Below, one piece after another: positions 55,792 through 64,000 of a DNA stretch of 64,000 nucleotides. The DNA lies in NCBI RefSeq assembly GCF_040833975.1, contig NZ_CP162130.1:3522001-3586000 (forward strand), given 5' to 3'. The stretch's first letter is position 1; every line of letters starts with the position of its first letter. The position numbers were made by a program, and so were the translations under genes. The DNA comes from Leptospira sp. WS92.C1. Lineage in GTDB: Bacteria > Spirochaetota > Leptospiria > Leptospirales > Leptospiraceae. The notes beneath the pieces were generated by a model, which worked only from the letters and a program-made list of their open reading frames with translations, searched no databases and was not told where the DNA came from.

Positions 55792-57846
55792 TCAATCGGC
55801 TTTCAAAGGAGTTCTACAAGCTTGCAGATACCAGATCGCAGCAGAATCCGTCGAAAATTCCCTCAGAACTTCGCTAAAATGAAGTTTTGCAGATTCCATA
55901 TTCCCTTGAAAGAATTCGAGAACTCCTTTTTCAAAGATACCTTTGGTTTTAAAAAACTTTTCGGCGTCCTCGCTGATCGTATCACAAAATTCTAAAATAG
56001 CGAGATCTTCTTTTTTGCCTTTTACAAAGGTTCTACCCAGATATCGATACAAAAACTGAGAAGGATCGTTTAAAGAGGCAAACGCTGTTTCGCTTAGAAG
56101 AATTTTAGCGCCGTAATTTTTTGTCAAACCTTCGATTCTCGAAGCGGTATTGACCGTATCGGAAATGACGGTCACCTCCATACGATTTTTAGATCCGATC
56201 GTTCCCAACATTACCGGTCCCTTATGAACCGCAATCCCTGTCTCTATGGGTTTGTAACCTTGGCGATTCCGATCCACGTTATACGTCTTTAACTGTCTAT
56301 GCATTTCGATCGCGGCCATCAAACCGTCGTCAACGCTGGTCTCAAAAAGCGCCATGATCGCATCGCCGATAAACTTATCGATGGTGCCTGCATGTTTTTC
56401 AACGGCGGGAGTCATCCTGTCCAGATAGGAATTTAGAAAGTTAAAATTTTCTTGAGGACTCATGGATTCCGAAAGTTCGGTAAAGGATCGGATATCGGAA
56501 AACAAAACGGTCATCTCTTTTTGAATTTGATCTCCAAGCGAAACCTGAATCACCTCTTCTTTTCCCAAAAGATGAATCAATTTGGACGGAACAAATCTTG
56601 CAAAAGATTCGTTCAATCTGGCCTGTTTTGCAATCGAGTCGTTTTGCTCTCGAATCAATTCCTTTTGAGCCTCTTGTTTTTCCTTAATCAAAAGAGAAAT
56701 CCTGTCCCCAAGCCCCAAGGAGAGTAACGTGACTTCCAAACCAGAACCGATCTGCATGCTGAACTCCGTTATAAAGTTAACCGGAATCGAGCCCATGGTT
56801 TTTAGAGTGTAAAAAACTCCGCCGAACAACAATGCCGAAAACGCGATCATAAAATAACGCGCGGGACGAAAACCGACCATCAACGCCTTGATGCCAAATG
56901 CAAGTATCGAAAATACAGTCAACAGTCCCAAAACTGCAACTTGAAGAGCAATGATCGTCAAGTTTACAAAAAACGCAGAAACCGCAGCCACGGCACATAG
57001 AGCGATCAGAAATCGATTGAGTTTGTGTAAAGTCGGAAAGGTATTTTTTGTATCCAGGAAATCCCGTGTAAAAAGAAGAATACTCAATTCTAAAACACCC
57101 GCGAGAAACGGATTCATCCTTCTTGCTCCCCAGGAAAATTCGGGCCAAAAGTATTCGTATGCAAATCCGTATTGCGACATCAAAAAGAGCGCAAAACACA
57201 AAATATAAAAAACGTAATAAAAGTAACTCTTATCTCTTACGGTCAATAGTAGAAATAAATTATATACCGCCATCGCAATCAGGATCCCGAAATAAACTCC
57301 GTTGATATATTGAATATCTCTAATGTTCGTATAAAACGCGGTAGGTTCCCAAAGAATGAGAGGCATTTGCATACTATCATCGTTCTTAAATCTAAAATAA
57401 TACGTGGATTCTCCTGGCGGAATTTGGATAGGAAAAACAAAAGTATGACTCTTAATCGGTCTTTCCGCAAAAGGTTTCGTGATCCCGACGGAAGTCTGCT
57501 TATAACTTCCGTGTATCGGTTCATAAAAATCGATTTCGTCAATGAGAGGAAAAGTCACCTCGATCATCTTTTCTTTTGCAGAATCCGTCGGATTCAAAAA
57601 AGAAAGTTTTAGCCAATATGCAGATTTTGTAAATCCGAAGGAGAGATTGGTTTGATTTGAAGAAACAAAATCTTTTTTTTGAACGGAATCGATCGTTAAC
57701 GAAGAATCCGGATCCTCCAAAATTTGAGAATAAGTCCCCAAACGAATTTGGTTTTTATTTAGAGGAATCGATTCGCTAAAAATGGGAAACGATAATAGAC
57801 AACATAATAAAACTAAAATCTGCACGATTCCTGAATTTAACTTCAT
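55792..57846 (-). CDS. 7TM-DISM adenylate/guanylate cyclase, class III
   Basis: A 684-aa enzyme starting at MKLNSG (57846; an upstream ATG adds 10 residues). It has a signal-like N-terminus and an extracellular DISMED2-type sensor (TIDSVQKKDFVSSNQ to about 175). Seven TM segments lie at about 180-390, then a coiled coil, then a cyclase domain at about 450-620. Active-site residues are intact: VLFSDIRSF, TIDKFIGDAIM, and ISDTVNTASR with the Asp, Asn and Arg. Unlike the two paralogues at 46943 and 49159, this one should make cyclic nucleotide. A short TPR-like tail ends it. Confidence 0.9.
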   Translation of the reverse strand: MKLNSGIVQILVLLCCLLSFPIFSESIPLNKNQIRLGTYSQILEDPDSSLTIDSVQKKDFVSSNQTNLSFGFTKSAYWLKLSFLNPTDSAKEKMIEVTFPLIDEIDFYEPIHGSYKQTSVGITKPFAERPIKSHTFVFPIQIPPGESTYYFRFKNDDSMQMPLILWEPTAFYTNIRDIQYINGVYFGILIAMAVYNLFLLLTVRDKSYFYYVFYILCFALFLMSQYGFAYEYFWPEFSWGARRMNPFLAGVLELSILLFTRDFLDTKNTFPTLHKLNRFLIALCAVAAVSAFFVNLTIIALQVAVLGLLTVFSILAFGIKALMVGFRPARYFMIAFSALLFGGVFYTLKTMGSIPVNFITEFSMQIGSGLEVTLLSLGLGDRISLLIKEKQEAQKELIREQNDSIAKQARLNESFARFVPSKLIHLLGKEEVIQVSLGDQIQKEMTVLFSDIRSFTELSESMSPQENFNFLNSYLDRMTPAVEKHAGTIDKFIGDAIMALFETSVDDGLMAAIEMHRQLKTYNVDRNRQGYKPIETGIAVHKGPVMLGTIGSKNRMEVTVISDTVNTASRIEGLTKNYGAKILLSETAFASLNDPSQFLYRYLGRTFVKGKKEDLAILEFCDTISEDAEKFFKTKGIFEKGVLEFFQGNMESAKLHFSEVLREFSTDSAAIWYLQACRTPLKAD

Positions 57847-58056
57847 TCCCGTATTTACCTCGTTGAATCGATACAAGGGTTTGATTCTTTAAAAAATCAG
57901 AAACAACTATTTATTTCCTCTTTAAAAAAGAAAAAGCAAAGATCATACCCAGCAAATCAAACGATGGTTTATCTTTCTTAAGATTTGATCCAAAACCAAA
58001 ATCTCAATCATAGAAATCGTAAAATAAGTAAATTCCATATTTCTTTGATTGAGATC

Positions 58057-58188
58057 TCACTTCTGAACGTCTTGAAGTCTCATCCAAAGTTTAGCAAACA
58101 TAACATTCCAAATGATACCAACGATAAAAGAGGCGATCGTCACTAAAATCACCGAAAAGGGAAAAACTCCGTAAAATTTTACAAACAT
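58057..58188 (-). CDS. 43-aa membrane peptide, DUF1761-like N-terminus
   Basis: A short open frame reads MFVKFYGVFPFSVILVTIAS, then FIVGIIWNVMFAKLWMRLQ and stops. It has a single transmembrane segment and the W..xF.KLWM pattern found at the N-terminus of DUF1761 membrane proteins, which are normally about 130 aa. No continuation in other frames was seen, so it is either a truncated relic or a genuine small protein. There is no strong ribosome-binding site. Confidence 0.45.
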   Translation of the reverse strand: MFVKFYGVFPFSVILVTIASFIVGIIWNVMFAKLWMRLQDVQK

Positions 58189-58273
58189 AAAACACTTCTG
58201 CAAAATAAGAAAACTAAAGTTCTAAACAAAATAAAGAATTCGTTTTTTGGAATTATCTAAAATTCTATTTTTT

Positions 58274-59185
58274 TCAAGAAACGTTTTTCACTCTTTGAGG
58301 ATCTTCGCTTCTTGGCGAGAAACCGTGGATTCTTTTAAACGCTTTGGAAAAAGCAAACGCGGAAGAATACCCCACAATTCTCGCCACCTCCTCTAAGGTA
58401 GTGTCTTGATCTTGAATCAAACTTCTTCCCTTTTCGATCCGAAGACGAGAGAGATAATCCATTGGAGTAAAACCGAGAACATCTCGAAAACGATTTGCAA
58501 GAGACGCACGAGAAATCCCGATCGTACGAGCAAGATTTTCCAAAGTCCAAGAATAAGCAGGTTTTTTGTGAACGGCTTCCAGAGCCGCCAAGATTTTTTC
58601 ATCCTTAAAAGCGCTTCTCCATCCGGGAGAAAAAGAAGGATGGGTTTCCAACCAATGACGAATTACATAATACAAAAGAATGTCCGTCAGTCTTTGCAAA
58701 ATCAAATCGGATCCTATATCCAAATCAATTTCTTGCGAAATCAAAATCAGAGTTGTATGAAGAGGATGGTGGGAAGGAATTTCCCCAGAACGAATGAGAA
58801 TATGATCCGGAAGTTCGAGAAAGAATGGATGTTGTGTCGTTTCAGGAATCTCATATCGAACCGATACAAAGGTCGTAATCGGAGCTCCTAAAGATTTTGA
58901 ATTTTTGGAAACAATTTCGTTGAACCTTTCTATATTCAAAGCTTTGTGATTAGGAGAAGAAACCAACTCGTGATTAAATCCTTTCGCAATAAAAAGAATA
59001 TCACCTTTTTCCAAAGGTATACACTTTCCTTGAAATCTGACAAAACAAGAACCTTGAGAAAGAAGATGAAAACCACCGCTTTTCTCACAAGGGAAACGAA
59101 GTCCCCAAGCCTGATACATCGATCTCCTCGCGAGAATATCTGTTTTCCAAGCTGCAGCGGTAAGAATTTCCGAAAGTAGATCCAT
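58274..59185 (-). CDS. AraC-family regulator with cupin domain
   Basis: The 303-aa regulator has an N-terminal cupin (GGFHLLSQGSCFVRFQG, LEKGDILFIAKGFNHELV) and a C-terminal double HTH at about 200-300 (LENLARTIGISRASLANRFR, LEEVARIVGYSSAFAFSKAF, RIHGFSP). It is divergent from the NmrA-like oxidoreductase with a 124-bp gap, so it very likely controls that gene. AraC_binding-2-type cupin regulators of this kind often sense an aldehyde or aromatic effector. Effector unknown. Confidence 0.9.
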   Translation of the reverse strand: MDLLSEILTAAAWKTDILARRSMYQAWGLRFPCEKSGGFHLLSQGSCFVRFQGKCIPLEKGDILFIAKGFNHELVSSPNHKALNIERFNEIVSKNSKSLGAPITTFVSVRYEIPETTQHPFFLELPDHILIRSGEIPSHHPLHTTLILISQEIDLDIGSDLILQRLTDILLYYVIRHWLETHPSFSPGWRSAFKDEKILAALEAVHKKPAYSWTLENLARTIGISRASLANRFRDVLGFTPMDYLSRLRIEKGRSLIQDQDTTLEEVARIVGYSSAFAFSKAFKRIHGFSPRSEDPQRVKNVS

Positions 59186-59309
59186 AATTTAATTTTATCA
59201 CAACATGTCTAAAAGTCGAATTATTTATACGATTAGATATTCTTTTTGGATTCTGAGACATAGCCAAACTCTCAATCCCGGGTTATTCTTTTTTATAGGA
59301 GAATTGCTT

Positions 59310-60161
59310 ATGAAAATTTTCGTATATGGAGCAACGGGACTTGTTTCAGGTTTCGTGGTAAAAGGGCTTTTAGAAAAAGGACATGAGGTCTATGCGGGCT
59401 CTCGTGCCCCGGAATCGGCAAAGAAAGTCACAAATCTACACTGGATCAAAGTGGATTCTAAACAACCCAATCTCGGTTTGGAAATTTTAGATCAAGTGGA
59501 TCGCGCTTTTCTTCTTTCTCCTCCCGGCCAAACGGATCAGTATTCGATCTTAAATCCATGGATCGAAAAAGCAAAGTCTAAAAAATTACAGAAAGTTGTA
59601 CTAATGACTGCGATGGGTGTGGAACATTCGCCCGAAGATCTTCCTTTTCGAAAATTAGAAATCGCATTGAAAAAATCCGGTCTTGTCTATAATATACTTC
59701 GTCCGAACTGGTTTATGCAAAATTTTCAAACCTTCTGGATTTCGGGAATTCTAAAGGACAAAAAGATCTATTTCCCCGCCGGAAATGCAAAAACTAGTTT
59801 TATAGATGCAAGAGATATCGCATCTTCCACCGTTGCGCTTTTGTTAGGTGATTCGCTAAACGGACAAGAATTTACGCTTACGGGAAAAGAATCTCTAACT
59901 CACGAAGAAGTCGCCGCCAAATTATCCAAAGCGACCGGACTCAATATATCATTTGCGGATATCACTCCCGAAGATTTTAAAAAAGGTTTGGTAGAGGCGG
60001 GAGTCAACGAAGACTACGCAAACGTTTTGGTTTATATCGCCGGGGCTTTAAAGGAAGGACATGCGTCTCCGGTTTTGGATACCGTAAAACAAATTACTGG
60101 AAACGAACCGATCCTTTTCAATCAATACGCAAACGAAAATAAAAAGGTCTGGTTGCATTGA
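59310..60161 (+). CDS. NmrA-like NAD(P)-binding oxidoreductase
   Basis: The 283-aa protein begins MKIFVYGATGLVSGFVVKGL, the GxTGxxG-type dinucleotide-binding loop of the atypical SDR/NmrA family, with a SRAPESAKK segment next to it. NWFMQNFQTFW and FIDARDIASSTVALL are conserved in this family, as seen in azoreductase- and quinone-type members. No catalytic Tyr-Lys pair is obvious. It starts at ATG 59310 behind TAGGAG (59296-59301). It is divergent from an AraC regulator, its probable controller. Confidence 0.87.
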   Translation: MKIFVYGATGLVSGFVVKGLLEKGHEVYAGSRAPESAKKVTNLHWIKVDSKQPNLGLEILDQVDRAFLLSPPGQTDQYSILNPWIEKAKSKKLQKVVLMTAMGVEHSPEDLPFRKLEIALKKSGLVYNILRPNWFMQNFQTFWISGILKDKKIYFPAGNAKTSFIDARDIASSTVALLLGDSLNGQEFTLTGKESLTHEEVAAKLSKATGLNISFADITPEDFKKGLVEAGVNEDYANVLVYIAGALKEGHASPVLDTVKQITGNEPILFNQYANENKKVWLH

Positions 60162-60342
60162 AAATTTCCGAAGGTCGGCTGAAGAGCCGACTTCCACTTT
60201 TAAGGTAATCTATTATTATCAATCAATATTCAAAATATTGTATATTTATTTTTAAAATAAATTTTCTAAATTCTAAAAACTCTGTTTGCAATTCGTCCAA
60301 AACCAGATAAAAATACTGAATTAAAAAGGAGAACATCTTTTT

Positions 60343-60888
60343 ATGAAAATCAAAGAATTCGTATTTGTGTTTTTACTTTCCGTCACGTTCATCCGAGCCG
60401 AACCATTTCAACTAAAAAGCCCAACACTGTCTTCGGGAAAACCGATCGCAAACGAACAGGTTTTTAATAGTTTCGGATGTACGGGTGGAAACGTTTCCCC
60501 TTCGCTATCCTGGTCCGGACTTCCGAAAGATACTAAAAGTATAGCGATCACTCTGTATGATCCGGATGCTCCGACCGGAAGCGGTTGGTGGCATTGGGTG
60601 GTATTCAATCTTTCGGCGGATACAAATTCTCTTCCGGCAAACGCAGGAAATTTGGAGAAAGGTCTTTTACCCAAAGAGGCGATTCAAAGCAGAACCGATT
60701 ACGGAGTGTCCGGTTACGGAGGACCTTGTCCACCCAAAGGAGATAAACCTCATCGATACATCTTCACCGTTTATGCTCTCAAAGATAAGATACCTGCGGA
60801 TCAGAATTCTTCCGGAGCCTTGATCGGGTTTTATATCAACTCACTAAAAATCGGAGAAGCGAAGATCATCGCGAAATACGGGAGATAA
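60343..60888 (+). CDS. YbhB/YbcL-family PEBP-like protein
   Basis: The 181-aa protein has a signal peptide ([19 protein letters not shown], cleaved before EPFQL) and the phosphatidylethanolamine-binding protein fold: [59 protein letters not shown]. The PDAPTG and [10 protein letters not shown] motifs form the anion-binding pocket. It is secreted to the periplasm. Bacterial members have no settled function. AAAGGAG precedes the start. Confidence 0.92.
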   Translation: MKIKEFVFVFLLSVTFIRAEPFQLKSPTLSSGKPIANEQVFNSFGCTGGNVSPSLSWSGLPKDTKSIAITLYDPDAPTGSGWWHWVVFNLSADTNSLPANAGNLEKGLLPKEAIQSRTDYGVSGYGGPCPPKGDKPHRYIFTVYALKDKIPADQNSSGALIGFYINSLKIGEAKIIAKYGR

Positions 60889-60917
60889 AAATTCTCTCTA
60901 ATTTGAATTTTGTTTTT

Positions 60918-60971
60918 TTGTAAATTCAACACATTACCCATGAGACAAGCGGCAAAGTGTTGAATTTACAA
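60918..60971. repeat. 15-bp inverted repeat with 24-base loop
   Basis: TTGTAAATTCAACAC (60918-60932) and GTGTTGAATTTACAA (60957-60971) are exact reverse complements, enclosing 24 bases (ATTACCCATGAGACAAGCGGCAAA). It lies about 30 bp after the PEBP stop. There is no poly-T after the second arm, so a terminator role is not convincing. It may be a terminal-inverted-repeat relic or a regulatory structure. Confidence 0.6.
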
Positions 60972-61178
60972 AGTTTCATTGTGGCGTTCCGTTGCCAAGA
61001 AAACCGATTACACCTTAGAAAAAGATCAAAACTTTTGACAGGCGCTTGAATCAAAAGCGATCCTGTTTGTTTCAATAAAGTGGATCCGAGAAGTATGAAT
61101 CTCAATTTCAAACTAAAATAAATTCTTTACAATTCAAAATTCCTTCTAAAACTTCCTTTCTCATAAGGATTTTCCACA

Positions 61179-62522
61179 ATGAAACGAATTCTTTTCCTTT
61201 TCTTGATTCTTCTTTTTCACTCCGCCGTTTTTTCTCAAAACAACCCGCTCTGGCAGACGATTTTCGGAGGAGAACAATACAACGGACTCAAACCAAACGA
61301 ATGTCCTGAAGAATTGCCTTCGGGGTTGACCGTACTCAAAGACGGAAGTTATATCGTAGCCGGTTCCGCAAACAATTGTTCCAACCAAGATACAAATGCG
61401 TTGATTGAACAAAAAAGATACAGCTCTGCTTGGGCCGCAAAAATCGATTCGAGCGGAAACCCGGTCTGGTGGAAATATCTTTTTACGAGTAAACCCGTGG
61501 ATATGGACGGTTATACGATAAACGTTCATAATTTTGATAGCTATCGTGGGAAATTTTTAACAGCGACTCAAGACGGAGGTTTTGTAGGAGCCGGCACAAT
61601 CGGAAGTTCCACCTTCAACCGAAAACTTTCCTTTGCCAAACATGACACAAAGGGCGAACTCGTAACAGATCGGTTTATGGAAGCAAAGGAATTCTGTGAC
61701 GAAGGATTTTGCGGTTTGGAAGATCCTCAAATATTTCATTTACAAGAATTGTCCAACGAAAAGTTTAGAGGTCTTGTTTCGGTTTCTCATAAGGTCGAAA
61801 AAACGATCAAAGAGGGAAACACTACGTCTATCAGTAGCAGTTATAAAACCAGTTTTTTATACACTCTTTTTAGTAAAGACGGTTCTGTAAAAAATTCCAA
61901 GTATATTCCGGATTTGGAATTCGCTCCCAATACGACCGCGGCATTTCCGGACGGCGGATTTGTATTGGCTGTAACCACAAATAACGTTTCCGGAAAAGAA
62001 TCACAAAGAGACGTGATCGTGCAAAGATATGATGAGGACGGAAAACAACTTTGGAAAAAAAAATTCGGCAACCCTGGTGTCGAAGAACTTCCTATTGGCA
62101 TATTAAATTTGAGCGACGGAAACATTCTTTTATCGGGAGGAATTATGGGAGGCAAAGAAGCCGTATGGCTTTTAAAGTTATCACCTCAAGGAGAAACGAT
62201 CTGGGAAACAAAACAAAAGATAGGCGGTTTTAACTTCATCGATCCGATCATAGAATCCCCCGATCAGGGCTTTTTTGGAGTTCTTGGAAACGGAGAAGGT
62301 CCGATGGTGTTTGTAAAGTTCGATTCTTCCGGAAAAAAAGTATGGGAGAAAAAACAATCACAAAGGCTTTATATGCCCAATGAAATTCTCAAAAACGAAA
62401 AGGGCTATGTGATTCTCGCTTATACTAAGAAAAAGCCGGCTCAATACATCGATGCGATTTTGATTCAGACGGATTGGGACGGAAACATTTCCAAGGAAGC
62501 GTTTCGAAAAAACTTTCCTTAA
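61179..62522 (+). CDS. Secreted beta-propeller-like protein
   Basis: The 447-aa protein has a signal peptide ([19 protein letters not shown]). The mature part shows repeated blade-like units with aromatic-Asp-Gly turns: [65 protein letters not shown] and the W-containing [12 protein letters not shown]. This resembles WD/PQQ-type propellers and is probably exported. No catalytic site is recognisable. It has an AAGGA ribosome-binding site near the ATG. Confidence 0.7.
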   Translation: MKRILFLFLILLFHSAVFSQNNPLWQTIFGGEQYNGLKPNECPEELPSGLTVLKDGSYIVAGSANNCSNQDTNALIEQKRYSSAWAAKIDSSGNPVWWKYLFTSKPVDMDGYTINVHNFDSYRGKFLTATQDGGFVGAGTIGSSTFNRKLSFAKHDTKGELVTDRFMEAKEFCDEGFCGLEDPQIFHLQELSNEKFRGLVSVSHKVEKTIKEGNTTSISSSYKTSFLYTLFSKDGSVKNSKYIPDLEFAPNTTAAFPDGGFVLAVTTNNVSGKESQRDVIVQRYDEDGKQLWKKKFGNPGVEELPIGILNLSDGNILLSGGIMGGKEAVWLLKLSPQGETIWETKQKIGGFNFIDPIIESPDQGFFGVLGNGEGPMVFVKFDSSGKKVWEKKQSQRLYMPNEILKNEKGYVILAYTKKKPAQYIDAILIQTDWDGNISKEAFRKNFP

Positions 62523-62639
62523 GCTTTGATTCAAAAAGAAATTTATAAAAAAAGGAAATTGGCCGGTCAGAATCCGTGAACGGATTTTGTATAGTTTAAA
62601 AATAGTCTATACTTTATAGGAAGTACCACACTGAGTGGT

Positions 62640-62900
62640 TCGTTTTTTGATTGGTAAAAACGAATTTTCTGATAGAGAAAAATCGATCGTAGTTTTTGCC
62701 GCAACGCGATCCATCGAAAGAGTTGCACTGAATTCGCCTGCCCCCGCCCAATCGAGCCCGCCGGGAAACTCGATGGACCGGTGTACAAAAGCGAGATCGC
62801 CAAACAACAAACGAAGTAAGCGTCGGCTCTTAGCAAAGTTAAGATCCACTCGACGCGCCGGGTCGTTTCGCAAGAGGGCTCGTGAATTTCAAGGCGGATT
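62640..62900. other. GC-rich relic-like patch
   Basis: Between the propeller gene and tag, a stretch of higher GC (GCCTGCCCCCGCCCAATCGA and similar) contains interrupted frames but no credible gene. ATCGAG and CTCGAT flank CCCGCCGGGAAA, and GATCCATCGA is repeated in reverse as TCGATGGACC. A GGAACTCC-family repeat (62901-62915) abuts its right end. This looks like an imported or mobile-repeat remnant. Confidence 0.4.
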
Positions 62901-62915
62901 GCAGGAGTTCCTACA
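62901..62915. repeat. GGAACTCC-family dispersed repeat
   Basis: GCAGGAGTTCCTACA sits at the edge of the GC-rich patch, just before the tag gene's stop. Confidence 0.5.
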
Positions 62916-62946
62916 AATCTAAATTCTTCTATTCATTTCCGATCTT

Positions 62947-63525
62947 TTATTTCTTCCGAACAAAACAAAAACAATCCGTTGTATGATCCATTACCATCCC
63001 GGTCGCTTGCATAAAAGCGTAACAAATCGTGGAACCCACGAATTTAAATCCTCTTTTTTTTAAAGCCTTGCTCATCGCGTCCGATTCGGCGGTATTGTTC
63101 GGAACGTCTCGAGTCGTCTTCCAAGAATTGTAAATCGTAGAATGATTTACAAATCCCCAAATATAACGATCGAATGAACAAAATTCTTTTTGAATATTCA
63201 AAAATTCTTGTGCATTGGTAACGGCGGATCTGATTTTCAGTTCGTTACGAACGATTCCTTCATCCTTGAGCAGAGATCGAATCTTCTTTTCTCCGTATCC
63301 GGCGACTTTTTGAACATCAAAGTGATCAAAAGCTTTCCGATAGTTCTCCCGTTTTCTAAGAATCGTGATCCAGGAAAGTCCGGCTTGTGCGCCTTCTAAG
63401 ATTAAAAATTCAAACAAAGTCCGATCGTCGTGAACGGGGGTTCCCCATTCCTGGTCGTGGTAGAGTTCGTAAAGGGGGTCGTTTCCGGCCCAGGCGCATC
63501 GTTTTGGATTTGATTCTGGTTTCAT
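62947..63525 (-). CDS. tag: DNA-3-methyladenine glycosylase I
   Basis: A 192-aa base-excision repair enzyme that removes 3-methyladenine from alkylated DNA. Typical Tag sequence: PKRCAWAGNDPLYELYHDQEWG, DDRTLFEFLILEGAQAGLSW, GFKFVGSTICYAFMQATGMV and the zinc-binding Cys/His set with a C-terminal TTDCFCF. The length matches the family. Start chosen at ATG 63525; a 21-codon extension upstream lacks a ribosome-binding site. It is on the minus strand with 160 bp to the DUF952 gene. Confidence 0.94.
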   Translation of the reverse strand: MKPESNPKRCAWAGNDPLYELYHDQEWGTPVHDDRTLFEFLILEGAQAGLSWITILRKRENYRKAFDHFDVQKVAGYGEKKIRSLLKDEGIVRNELKIRSAVTNAQEFLNIQKEFCSFDRYIWGFVNHSTIYNSWKTTRDVPNNTAESDAMSKALKKRGFKFVGSTICYAFMQATGMVMDHTTDCFCFVRKK

Positions 63526-63573
63526 GATTTTTAAATGAGAATGGAACGTAAAAATACGATTTCTTTGAGAAAA

Positions 63574-63587
63574 TGGGAGTTCCCACA
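63574..63587. repeat. GGAACTCC-family dispersed repeat
   Basis: TGGGAGTTCCCACA, an almost exact palindrome around GGAGTTCC, lies between tag and the DUF952 gene. Confidence 0.5.
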
Positions 63588-63685
63588 CCGCAGCTCAGGC
63601 TGTAATCCAATCATCTGCGATAACAACTCAAATTCACTTCTAAAAAAGACCTTCCTTCCCCAAGCGAATCAAAAATTCGAAAACG

Positions 63686-64000
63686 TCACTCTTTATCTAA
63701 GAATGGAAATCGAAATCTTCCGTCTTCGTCGGGTAAAATTTCGTAAACGCGGAGGATCGCTTCCATATCCAGAGGGCCGTAGATATGAGGAAAAATATTT
63801 TTGCCGTCTTCTTTTGAAAATTTAGGGGAATCGGACGCCTCGTATTTCAAGGGTGATTTCAAGCGACCCACATCCACAACAAGCAACACCAAATCGTTTC
63901 TTCCGGCGAAAATCCGATTGGCAGTATCTTCCACCTGATTTCTTTTTGAGCTGTGAATAAAGCCTTCTGTTTCGAGCGAGTCTGTGATATAAAATCCCTT
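63686..64000 (-). CDS. DUF952 family protein, cut by window edge
   Basis: The open frame continues to the right edge without a stop and reads GFYITDSLETEGFIHSS then KRNQVEDTANRIFAG, DLVLLVVDVGRL, FPHIYGPLDMEAI. This is the DUF952 family core (SLxxEGFIHxS, FPHIYGP). About 104 codons are visible; the N-terminus is missing, so the gene extends beyond the window. DUF952 proteins are of unknown function. Confidence 0.85.
   Translation of the reverse strand, partial: KGFYITDSLETEGFIHSSKRNQVEDTANRIFAGRNDLVLLVVDVGRLKSPLKYEASDSPKFSKEDGKNIFPHIYGPLDMEAILRVYEILPDEDGRFRFPFLDKE

Noticed and set aside
58065..58080. ACGTCTTGAAGTCTC as another GGACTTGAAGTCC repeat
   Set aside because: It falls inside the small membrane-peptide frame and has a broken left arm, so it is likely coincidental.
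62567..62922. Overlapping 88-95 aa frames in the GC-rich patch
   Set aside because: They occur on both strands over the same DNA, as expected for a GC-rich relic, with no domain and no start signal.

Overview
The window reads as chromosomal DNA of a Leptospira, most likely of the pathogenic clade. The reasons are the AT-rich spirochaete codon use, a DUF1564 gene (a family known essentially only from Leptospira), spirochaete-type lipoproteins with loose lipoboxes, several sensory 7TM-DISM cyclases and SpoIIE phosphatases, and short genes mixed with relics and small palindromic intergenic repeats. I cannot name the species from sequence alone. No prophage, intact insertion sequence or CRISPR array is visible.

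Layout. 1-2.5 kb: a minus-strand run of sppA, a membrane protein, surE and a TPR-like gene, the last three translationally coupled by overlapping stop/start codons. 2.8-8.3 kb: an RND exporter and its TetR regulator, with a TetR-type operator in the promoter, convergent with an OprO/P-like porin. 8.7-21.3 kb: mostly housekeeping or metabolic genes: a ferredoxin-MBL hydrolase, a hemerythrin-like protein, a GGDEF(degenerate)-EAL protein, an AidB-like acyl-CoA dehydrogenase, glnD, metG, a TerB-like protein and an AsmA-like protein. 23.3-27.6 kb: an operon of HAMP-SpoIIE phosphatase, TPR protein, membrane protein and STAS antagonist, i.e. a partner-switching module. 27.7-38 kb: small regulators and enzymes (AraC regulator, Mpo1/DUF962, DUF1569, PF10118 hydrolase, tRNA-Val, HEAT protein, PhaR, receiver-like protein, KTSC protein, alpha/beta hydrolase, GyrI-like protein, PPK2).

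38-58 kb is the most unusual part. It starts with a soluble protein that seems to join a MotA cytoplasmic region to a FliG C-terminal domain, then a broken metalloprotease gene and ccr. A signalling island follows: a 957-aa membrane SpoIIE phosphatase with a TPR tail, a 783-aa fusion of an inactive-looking isochorismatase fold, an APH-like kinase and a Cys-based phosphatase, and four class III nucleotide cyclases within 11 kb. Two of these cyclases are tandem paralogues that have lost key catalytic residues. Two lipoproteins and DUF1564 are interspersed.

58-64 kb: AraC regulator divergent from an NmrA-like oxidoreductase, a PEBP protein, a beta-propeller-like secreted protein, tag glycosylase and a DUF952 gene cut by the window edge. 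Throughout, intergenic gaps carry two small repeat families (cores GGAACTCC and GGACTTGAAGTCC), strong hairpin terminators, and two GC-richer patches that look like relics or mobile repeats.
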